Assembly (NCBI GenBank): GCA_944390955.1
Contig: CALXRY010000040.1
Span: 1 to 34,171, forward strand
DNA length: 34,171 bases
From: an uncultured Clostridia bacterium
GTDB taxonomy: Bacteria > Bacillota > Clostridia > UBA1381
Direction of reading: 5' to 3'
The notes below the pieces were generated by a model. That model did no database searches and was not told where the DNA came from. It saw only the letters and a list, made by a program, of their open reading frames with translations. Below, piece by piece: positions 24,394-31,253 of the stretch (positions are counted from its first letter, which is position 1; each line of letters starts with the position of its first letter). The translations under genes were made by a program, and so were the position numbers.

Positions 24394-26781
24394 GTGTTCA
24401 TGAAAAGAGGCATAATTGCGATTCTGACAGCAGCTGTGGTTTTGTCGGGCGCGGGAGCTTGGCAGAACATAACAAAGGCTGATGAGATAACTGTAAAATA
24501 CGAGGGGGAAGCGGTGGAATTTGACGTTCCGGCGCAGATAATAAACGATACAACGATGGTCCCTATGCGTACACTGTTTGAACTGTTTGGGTACAAGGTC
24601 AAATGGGATCAGGAAACTCAGACGGTAACTGCGAGAAAAAATTCAAAAACTATTACAATGACGGTTGGAAGCACGGAAATAACGCTTACAAAAAGCAGCG
24701 GGGAGACAGAGACTGTAACCTGCTCCTATGCTCCAGTCGTTATCGACGGAAGAACGCTTATACCGTTGCGTGCGGTAAGTGAACTGGCGGGACTTGACGT
24801 TGAATGGGACCAGGAAACAAAAACGGCTTCCATATCGGATAACTCCGAGGAGGACGACTCGTGGAAGGATAATACCGCGGAGATCGATCTTGATGACGGA
24901 ACGTCGACCGGAAGCGGTGTTTCGTTTGACGGCGGGACCGTTACAATCACTGAAGGTGGAGATTATACGGTAAAGGGAACGCTTTCCGACGGATGCATAG
25001 TTGTAAATTCCGAAGACAAAGTAAAGCTTAGGCTCTCGGGGGTCGATATAACTAACTCGTCGGGACCTGCGATCTATATAGAAAGCGCAGACAAGGCATA
25101 TATTACGCTTTCCTCCGGAACGGTCAATACCCTGACCGATGGTACCGAATATTCCGGAGACTATGCGGAGCTTGGCGGATGCATTGTCACGAAGGATAGT
25201 CTCGAGATCAAGGGCGGAGGAGAATTGACAATAAACTCTGCAGCTCACCGCGGTATCAAGGCCTCCGACAGCCTTAAGATCGAGGAGGGCATAATTTCAA
25301 TAACCTCCGCGGAGGATGCGATAAAGGTAAACGATACTTTCTCAATGAGCGGCGGCGTGCTTAATATCGAAACCGAACGCGATGGGATTGCTTCCGAGAG
25401 CATAGTCGATATTACGGGCGGCGAGATTAATATCACGACCACCGGAGAGGTAGAGGCCTCGGCGCAGGAGGATTGGATGATGGGCGGCGGACGCGGAATG
25501 AGTCAGTTCAATGGTCAGTCGGAGGCTTCGGCACAGCCTGAAAACACAGCACAGCCGGAAACATCTGCTGAAACGGAAGAAGCTGCATCGGCTGACGACT
25601 CCGATATATCATCGAAGGGTATAAAGGCTGAATGGCTGATGGATATTTCGGGCGGGAGCGTGAATATAGCGTCTACGGATCATGCGTTAAAGTGCACGAG
25701 CGATATAAATATATCGGGCAGCGCGGCGCTGACACTTGATTCTTCAATAAATAAGGGAATAAAAGGCGAGAGCGATGTTACGATCGACGGCGGAACGATC
25801 GATATTACTCAGTCCACCGAGGGAATAGAGAGCAAGCGTTTCCTCGCGATAAACGACGGCGAAATACACATTACGGCATCCGACGACGGACTTAACGCCG
25901 GGGGTCAGGATATGAATGATATGCCTGGTGGCATGACGCCTCCAGAGATGAGCGATACCGGAGACGGCACACAGCCGCAGAGCCCTCAGAGACCAGAGGG
26001 CGAAACGATGCCCGACGGAACAGAGATGGATACAGGCGAAATGCAGCTGCCTCAGGATATTCAGCAGGGTGAGCCTCCGACGATGCCCGAAACAGAGCAG
26101 AGCTCAGACGGAACAGCTCCCGAGCCTCCTCAGGACGGAGAATCGCCGAGCCGCGGCGGAATGCCCGGAGGAGGAAGAGGAAACGGCGGCATGGGCGGAG
26201 GTATGATGGAAAATACCGAAAGCACCGAAAAGAGCGAAAGCCACCATATACAGATAAACGGCGGCTATCTGTATATAAATGCAGAAGGCGACGGTATAGA
26301 TTCAAACGGTTCGCTGTTCATTGACGGCGGGTCGGTGATCGTTGACGGCCCCGAAAACAGTGGAAACGGCGCGATAGACGCTCAGGGCGCACTGATGTGC
26401 GGCGGCGGGATCGTTATAGCGGCCGGAGGAGCCGGTATGGCGCAGTCGTTCAATTCATCGTCAGAGCAGAATTCACTGAGCATTTATACAGGCGAGACAC
26501 AGGAGACTGGTACAATAATACGAGTGGAAGACGAGGACGGAACGGACGTTGTGACATATTCTCCGACAAAGGATTATGGTCATGTGCTTATATCGAGCCC
26601 GCTTATAGAGACCGGAAAAACGTATAGGATATATCTGGGCGGAACGTGTACGGGCAAGAGTACAGACAGACTTTACAGCAGCGGCGATTACAGCGGAGGA
26701 ACGCTGCTTGAGGAGGTCACAATAACGGAGGTCTGCACCGTGGCAGGAGAGCAGAGCGGCTTTGGACGCTTCGGCCGCTGA
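24394..26781 (+). CDS. Secreted stalk-domain and carbohydrate-binding (Cthe_2159-like) protein
   Basis: About 795 aa from the GTG at 24394, ten bases after AAAGGAG; an ATG two codons later is possible. A signal peptide (KRGIIAILTAAVVLSGAGA) leads to a stalk domain (residues about 30-150: INDTTMVPMRTLFELFGYKVKWD, IDGRTLIPLRAVSELAGLDVEWD). The rest is a right-handed beta-helix-like region with repeated GGxxxIxxxxDGI units (IKASDSLKIEEGIISITSAEDAI, GIKGESDVTIDGGTIDI), typical of the Cthe_2159 polygalacturonate-binding family. It is interrupted by low-complexity inserts at about 375-420 and a Pro/Met/Gly-rich one at about 515-620. Likely a cell-surface polysaccharide-binding protein, perhaps for pectin. 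Confidence 0.85.
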   Translation: MFMKRGIIAILTAAVVLSGAGAWQNITKADEITVKYEGEAVEFDVPAQIINDTTMVPMRTLFELFGYKVKWDQETQTVTARKNSKTITMTVGSTEITLTKSSGETETVTCSYAPVVIDGRTLIPLRAVSELAGLDVEWDQETKTASISDNSEEDDSWKDNTAEIDLDDGTSTGSGVSFDGGTVTITEGGDYTVKGTLSDGCIVVNSEDKVKLRLSGVDITNSSGPAIYIESADKAYITLSSGTVNTLTDGTEYSGDYAELGGCIVTKDSLEIKGGGELTINSAAHRGIKASDSLKIEEGIISITSAEDAIKVNDTFSMSGGVLNIETERDGIASESIVDITGGEINITTTGEVEASAQEDWMMGGGRGMSQFNGQSEASAQPENTAQPETSAETEEAASADDSDISSKGIKAEWLMDISGGSVNIASTDHALKCTSDINISGSAALTLDSSINKGIKGESDVTIDGGTIDITQSTEGIESKRFLAINDGEIHITASDDGLNAGGQDMNDMPGGMTPPEMSDTGDGTQPQSPQRPEGETMPDGTEMDTGEMQLPQDIQQGEPPTMPETEQSSDGTAPEPPQDGESPSRGGMPGGGRGNGGMGGGMMENTESTEKSESHHIQINGGYLYINAEGDGIDSNGSLFIDGGSVIVDGPENSGNGAIDAQGALMCGGGIVIAAGGAGMAQSFNSSSEQNSLSIYTGETQETGTIIRVEDEDGTDVVTYSPTKDYGHVLISSPLIETGKTYRIYLGGTCTGKSTDRLYSSGDYSGGTLLEEVTITEVCTVAGEQSGFGRFGR

Positions 26782-26786
26782 TAAGG

Positions 26787-26975
26787 CAAGGGGGCTGTCG
26801 CTTTTAGCGCAGACCGTTTCAAGTCTCTAAAAGCCTTGAAACTACGAACAAAACGAACCGCTCGGCGTATCCATATACGCCGTCGGGCAAGGGTTTGCAA
26901 GCAAACCTTCGTTTCGTCCGTTCTGCATCTAAAATCGAGCAGCCCTATGCGATTCTTAATGCGGCAGCCCCCTTG
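26787..26975 (+). repeat. Hairpin-rich non-coding element closed by 15-bp arms
   Basis: The arms 26787-26801 and 26961-26975 pair over 15 bp, with one position G-U on the plus strand (A-C on the minus), so plus-strand RNA is favoured. Inside are an 8-bp hairpin GTTTCAAG/CTTGAAAC, an 8-bp hairpin CGGCGTAT-CCAT-ATACGCCG and a third, GGTTTGC-AA-GCAAACC. It starts six bases after the stop codon of the carbohydrate-binding protein gene, so it would be its 3' untranslated region. No U-run follows the outer stem. It could be a mobile or dispersed structured repeat or an RNA domain of unknown role. The rest of 26976-27057 shows nothing I can support. Confidence 0.5.
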
Positions 26976-27057
26976 TTCGCATAGTGTCCGATTTTGTCAT
27001 GATATAACACTCATGTGTATAATTCATGAATAAAATGTAAACTAAAAATACGTCTGC

Positions 27058-27086
27058 TTGACATTGGACGGCGATATTGCTAAACT
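27058..27086 (+). promoter_or_regulatory. Possible promoter of the efflux operon
   Basis: TTGACA (27058-27063), 17-base spacer and TAAACT (27081-27086). The -35 box is perfect and the -10 box weak. It lies 119 bp ahead of the adaptor gene, upstream of a terminator-like hairpin. Confidence 0.45.
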
Positions 27087-27093
27087 AAAAATA

Positions 27094-27120
27094 GCCGTGC
27101 GTTTAGCACAGAGGCTTTTT
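27094..27120 (+). terminator. Terminator-like hairpin in the efflux operon leader (possible attenuator)
   Basis: GCC-GTGC-GTTTA-GCAC-AGA-GGC followed by TTTTT. It lies between the possible promoter at 27058 and the adaptor start at 27205. An alternative longer stem can form between ATATTGC (27073-27081 region) and GCAATAT near 27137-27143, so a switch between folds is conceivable. It may also simply end transcription from upstream. Confidence 0.45.
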
Positions 27121-27204
27121 GGGGTTTTAGAGCCCGGCAATATTCAGACGCTGTTGAATGGGGGCGGCGTTATATCCTAAAATACAATTTCAGGAGGTTT
27201 CTGT

Positions 27205-29163
27205 ATGGACGGCACCATTGATGAAAAGACCGGCGATGTTTTCCCGGATCCGACAGATGATGAATCAGAAACAAAGGAGAATGTCTTCGAATCGGAGGAG
27301 ACAGCGGAGACTACAGATGACGAAAATATTGACGATGCAGAAGGAAAGAAAAAAAGACGATGGAGGCGCAAGAAAAAAGAGGCTTCCGATGAGTTTACTA
27401 AGAAATCCAAGAAAAAGAAGATAATAATCCTTGCGATTATTGTTCTTGTCGTAGCGGCTGGCGTTTTTATGTTTATAAGAGCAAGGCAGTCGTCTCAGGA
27501 AAACATTGGTCAGGAGATACAGGTTTTTGTTGAGAGAAGGGACATACAGAATACGGTGTCAGGTTCCTCTGTAATAGAGCCTAAGGACTCGTACAATGTT
27601 ACTTCAATGGTAACGGGAGAGATAACGGCCGATACCTTCAGCGAGGGCGATGTTGTAAAGAAGGACGATGTGCTGTACCAGATAGACTCCGAGGACGTTC
27701 AGCAATCGGTGCAGACTGCCGAGAACTCGCTTGTCAAGGCTCAAAATGCGCTTTTGCAGGCTCAGCAGTCGTATAACGACGCTGTAAAGTCCAAGGGAGA
27801 CAATGCGGAGGATAACGCAGGAAGTATCGAATCGGCGAGAAACGCTCTTGAAAGCGCTCAGCGTACATATCAGGATTCGCTCGATACCTACAGCGATCTC
27901 AGCGTTACAAGCCCCGTTTCGGGAACTGTAAGCGAGGTGTTTGTCAAGGAGGGCGACGAGATCCAGGCGGGCGCCAATATCGCGACCGTTTACTCGGATC
28001 AATACATGAAGCTTTCGCTGCCTTTCAATGAGGACGATGCACAGCAAATAAGCGTAGGAGACGGAGCGACTGTCACGGTCGCAGGTACCGGCGATGAGAT
28101 ATGGGGCTCCGTAACGGCGGTCTCGAGTGCAAATGTTGCTACCGACAGCCATGCGGTAGTAAGATACGTTACGATAGAGCTTGAAAATCCCGGCGCTCTT
28201 ACGGTAAACGATAAGGCGACGGCGGTTGTCGGCGGTGTGGCGTCGAACGACGTCGGAACATTTGAATATATAACAGATTCGACAATAACAGCCAAGGCCG
28301 CCGGGACGGTAACACAGCTGGGAATAGCGGAAAAGGACAACGTTTACAGCGGACAGACCATAGCGGTGCTTGAATCGGACAGTATAGATTCAACGATAGC
28401 GAGTGCGCTTAGTGCCGTAGAGGACGCTCAAATCTCGCTTGACAGGACCATACGTTCATCGGACGGCTCGAGCGACGATACGGCGGTACTGAATGCACAG
28501 CTTTCGCTCAATGACGCAAAGCTGTCGCTTGAGGATTCTCAAATCTCGCTCAACAATGCCAGAGAGCAGCTTGAGGACTATACGATAAGAGCGCCTATCG
28601 ACGGTACTGTCGTAGTGAAGAACAGCAAGGCGGGAGATAAGCTTGAAGCGGGAAATGCTTCATCAACGGATACAAGCGCGATGGCAGTGATATACGATCT
28701 GTCAAGTCTCAAACTCCAGCTTGATGTAGACGAAACAGAGGTTCAGCAGGTAAGCGTAGGGCAGACGGTCACGATAGAGGCAGATGCACTCGAAGGACAG
28801 ACCTTTACCGGGACGGTGACGAAGGTCGGGATAGACGGAACGTCGTCAAATGGTGTGACTACATATCCGATAGACGTTGAGATCACAGATTACGGTGATC
28901 TGCTGCCCGGAATGAATGTAACGGCCGAAATAGTTGTCGAAGAAGCAACAAACGTACTTGCCGTTCCCGTAAGCAGTGTTCAGAGAGGCGATATAGTTTA
29001 CGTGAAGGGCGAAAAGGAGGACGAGAACGACACCGCTCCCGAAGGCTATAAGTCGGTCCAGGTAGAAACGGGAATAAACGACGAGGATTATATAGAGGCC
29101 TTACGGAGGGACAGGAGCTTCAGGGAGTTACTATGTCCGAGGATACGACCATGCAGGATATGA
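27205..29163 (+). CDS. MacA-like efflux adaptor (HlyD family), C-terminus frameshifted
   Basis: A 652-aa membrane-fusion-type adaptor for a MacB-like ABC exporter. The ATG has a perfect AGGAGG. The first 68 residues are acidic and then Lys/Arg-rich, cytoplasmic; one transmembrane helix follows (KKIIILAIIVLVVAAGVFMFI). Then come a lipoyl/barrel region (SPVSGTVSEVFVKEGDEIQAG), coiled-coil hairpins (ALLQAQQSYNDA, LNDAKLSLEDSQISLNNAREQL), a second barrel with IRAPIDGTVVVKNSKAGDKL and a beta-barrel/membrane-proximal part (TFTGTVTKVGIDGTS). Near the end the reading frame shifts: after YIE the expected GLTEGQEL follows one base out of frame. In frame the protein ends in an unrelated 21-residue tail. 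It probably still folds, but it lacks its Gly/Met-rich C-terminal extension. Confidence 0.85.
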   Translation: MDGTIDEKTGDVFPDPTDDESETKENVFESEETAETTDDENIDDAEGKKKRRWRRKKKEASDEFTKKSKKKKIIILAIIVLVVAAGVFMFIRARQSSQENIGQEIQVFVERRDIQNTVSGSSVIEPKDSYNVTSMVTGEITADTFSEGDVVKKDDVLYQIDSEDVQQSVQTAENSLVKAQNALLQAQQSYNDAVKSKGDNAEDNAGSIESARNALESAQRTYQDSLDTYSDLSVTSPVSGTVSEVFVKEGDEIQAGANIATVYSDQYMKLSLPFNEDDAQQISVGDGATVTVAGTGDEIWGSVTAVSSANVATDSHAVVRYVTIELENPGALTVNDKATAVVGGVASNDVGTFEYITDSTITAKAAGTVTQLGIAEKDNVYSGQTIAVLESDSIDSTIASALSAVEDAQISLDRTIRSSDGSSDDTAVLNAQLSLNDAKLSLEDSQISLNNAREQLEDYTIRAPIDGTVVVKNSKAGDKLEAGNASSTDTSAMAVIYDLSSLKLQLDVDETEVQQVSVGQTVTIEADALEGQTFTGTVTKVGIDGTSSNGVTTYPIDVEITDYGDLLPGMNVTAEIVVEEATNVLAVPVSSVQRGDIVYVKGEKEDENDTAPEGYKSVQVETGINDEDYIEALRRDRSFRELLCPRIRPCRI

Positions 29164-29291
29164 TGGGCGGCGGAATGCCCGGCGGCATGGGCGGCGGAAT
29201 GCCGGCTGGCGGCGGAGGCGGAATGCCATCCGGTGGCGGAGGCGGAATGCCCGGCGGAGGCGGCGGCGCTCCCGGCGGCGGAATGAGATAG
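29097..29291 (+). pseudogene. Out-of-frame C-terminal remainder of the efflux adaptor
   Basis: In the -1 frame relative to the adaptor, 64 codons from 29097 read GLTEGQELQGVTMSEDTTMQ and then a Gly/Met/Pro-rich tail built from repeated GGGMPGG-type units, ending at a TAG at 29289-29291. Homologous adaptors normally have three residues (such as ITS or VTS) between YIE and GL. The gap would be explained by a 10-base deletion, not a single-base error, though I cannot confirm that here. No slippery heptamer for programmed -1 shifting is evident at the junction. The tail lies directly before the ribosome binding site of the ATPase gene. Confidence 0.65.
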
Positions 29292-29306
29292 GAGGTCTGA
29301 TGCAGT

Positions 29307-30041
29307 ATGCCTCCTTTGGTAGAGATGAAGGACATCTATAAGATATATCATATGGGAGATACCGAGATACACGCCCTTGACGGTATATCTCTTACAATAG
29401 AAAAGGGCGAGTTTGTGGCGATAGTCGGACAGTCGGGAAGCGGAAAGTCCACCTGTATGAACATAATCGGCTGTCTTGACGTGCCGACAAGGGGCACATA
29501 CAGATTGAACGGCAAGGATATAAGCAAATATTCGGACGATGAGCTTGCTATGGTCAGGAATAAAATGCTTGGATTTATATTCCAGCAGTACAATCTGCTT
29601 CCGAAGCTTACTGTTGAGGAGAATGTCGCTTTGCCGCTGCTTTACGGAGGGTACAGCGACAGGGAGCAGAAGATCAGAGCTCATGCGGCCCTTAAAAAAG
29701 TCGGGCTTGATTCAAAGGCGAAAAACCTGCCGACGCAGCTTTCGGGAGGTCAGCAGCAGAGAGTTTCGATAGCACGTGCGCTTGCGGGGGATCCTTCTGT
29801 TATACTTGCCGACGAGCCTACAGGCGCTCTTGATTCAAGAACGGGACGCGAGGTCATGACGTTCCTGAGGAACCTGCACAAGGAGGGCAATACGATAGTT
29901 CTCATAACCCACGATAATTCTATCGCGGCGCAGGCGAAGCGAATCGTGCGTATAACCGACGGACGCATAGTATACGACGGACCTGCGGAGGGCGACAAGA
30001 TCGTCGCGATGCAGGACCGCGCCGGGGAGGATGAGGCTTGA
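29307..30041 (+). CDS. MacB/LolD-type ABC transporter ATP-binding protein
   Basis: A 244-aa ATPase. Walker A is GQSGSGKST (residues 41-49), the signature is LSGGQQQRVSIARAL (145-159), Walker B is VILADEPTGALD (165-176) and the switch His lies in IVLITHD. This is the lolCDE/macB-type ATPase that energises export with a separate permease. The ATG follows GGAGG by eleven bases, and the site sits at the end of the adaptor's Gly-rich tail region. Its stop overlaps the permease start by one base (TGATG). Confidence 0.95.
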   Translation: MPPLVEMKDIYKIYHMGDTEIHALDGISLTIEKGEFVAIVGQSGSGKSTCMNIIGCLDVPTRGTYRLNGKDISKYSDDELAMVRNKMLGFIFQQYNLLPKLTVEENVALPLLYGGYSDREQKIRAHAALKKVGLDSKAKNLPTQLSGGQQQRVSIARALAGDPSVILADEPTGALDSRTGREVMTFLRNLHKEGNTIVLITHDNSIAAQAKRIVRITDGRIVYDGPAEGDKIVAMQDRAGEDEA

Positions 30042-31222
30042 TGGGTATAGGAAAATGCTTTACTATGGCGCTTTCGAGCATATTAAGCTCAAAAATGCGC
30101 TCATTCCTCACGATGCTCGGTATCATAATAGGTATCATGGCTGTTATAGTGCTCGTAAGCCTTATGAACGGTCTTACCGGACAGGTGACGGATACATTTC
30201 AGGAAATGGGTACGACGAGCATAAACGTCATGGTGATGGATCGTTCCGCAACAAGGGAGCTTGAGCCGGACGAGGCGTTTGAATTTGTCGATGAAAACAA
30301 GGACTATATATCGAATGTGTCGCCGACAGTAAGCACGAGTGCCGAGCTCAAGGCTAGCGGCTATGATGATACGATAACTGCGTCCTCGGCAACCGGCGTT
30401 GCAGAAACGTATGCGGAGATGAAGCAGCTCAATGTAACTCAGGGGCGCTTTATACAGTATATCGACGTAGACCGTGAGCAGCGTGTGTGCGTTATCGGGA
30501 CGTATGAGGCGCAGGAGCTTTTCGGCGGGAATGCCGTCGGCGAACAGATAAAGATCAACGGCCAGCTCTTTAAGGTTGTGGGAGTGCTTGAGGAAACGGA
30601 AGATTCGACATCCGGCTCGGCAGATGATGTGGTATATATTCCGTATACCACCGCAGCGAAGATGAACGGCACGAGCACTATAAGCAGCTATCTCTTTACG
30701 GCTGTTGATGAGGACAGCGTGACGACTGCCACAGCGCTGCTTGAAGATCTGCTTCTCAGAAAGATCGGCGATGAGGATTATTACACCGTTACAGACATGC
30801 TCTCTATGATAGATAGTATGACCGAAATGCTCGACCTTATGGAAACGATACTTGTGGCCATAGCCGGAATATCACTGCTTGTCGGCGGTATCGGCATCAT
30901 GAATATAATGCTCGTATCCGTTACGGAGCGTACAAGGGAGATAGGTATCAGAAAATCTCTCGGCGCGCGTCAGATACACATAATGTCTCAGTTTGTGATT
31001 GAGGCCGGTGTTATAAGCTGCATAGGCGGTGTCATAGGAATAATCCTCGGGATAATCTTCTCGGCAATAGGCGGAAGCCTGCTCGATATAAACGCAGCGC
31101 CGTCTGTAGGGGCGATAGCGATATCGTTTACGATCTCGGCCGGTATAGGCGTGGCGTTCGGGTTCCTTCCGGCAAAAAAAGCCGCAAAGCTCAATCCTAT
31201 CGACGCGCTCAGGTATGATTAA
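30041..31222 (+). CDS. MacB-type ABC transporter permease (FtsX superfamily)
   Basis: A 393-aa permease with an N-terminal transmembrane helix (residues about 20-43, MLGIIIGIMAVIVLVSLMNG), a large extracytoplasmic domain (about 44-255), then three C-terminal helices (VAIAGISLLVGGIGIMNIMLV; CIGGVIGIILGIIFSAIGG; IAISFTISAGIGVAFGF) and the typical ending PAKKAAKLNPIDALRYD. The SVTERTREIGIRKSLGAR loop is the FtsX coupling motif. I place the start at the ATG at 30041, overlapping the ATPase stop, with GGGGAGG ten bases upstream. With the ATPase and adaptor it forms a three-gene tripartite-type exporter for a Gram-positive envelope; the substrate, perhaps an antimicrobial peptide, is unknown. Confidence 0.94.
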   Translation: MGIGKCFTMALSSILSSKMRSFLTMLGIIIGIMAVIVLVSLMNGLTGQVTDTFQEMGTTSINVMVMDRSATRELEPDEAFEFVDENKDYISNVSPTVSTSAELKASGYDDTITASSATGVAETYAEMKQLNVTQGRFIQYIDVDREQRVCVIGTYEAQELFGGNAVGEQIKINGQLFKVVGVLEETEDSTSGSADDVVYIPYTTAAKMNGTSTISSYLFTAVDEDSVTTATALLEDLLLRKIGDEDYYTVTDMLSMIDSMTEMLDLMETILVAIAGISLLVGGIGIMNIMLVSVTERTREIGIRKSLGARQIHIMSQFVIEAGVISCIGGVIGIILGIIFSAIGGSLLDINAAPSVGAIAISFTISAGIGVAFGFLPAKKAAKLNPIDALRYD

Positions 31223-31253
31223 TGATTTTGGTATTTCAGAAAGGAAAATATTC

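Noticed and set aside
29085..29105. Programmed -1 frameshift in the efflux adaptor
   Set aside because: No X-XXY-YYZ slippery heptamer occurs in frame at the junction, and residues normally present there are missing, which points to a deletion.
29088..29684. Minus-strand 198-codon frame with Ala/Ser/His repeats
   Set aside because: It is the shadow of the Gly/Met-rich tail and the ATPase gene on the opposite strand.
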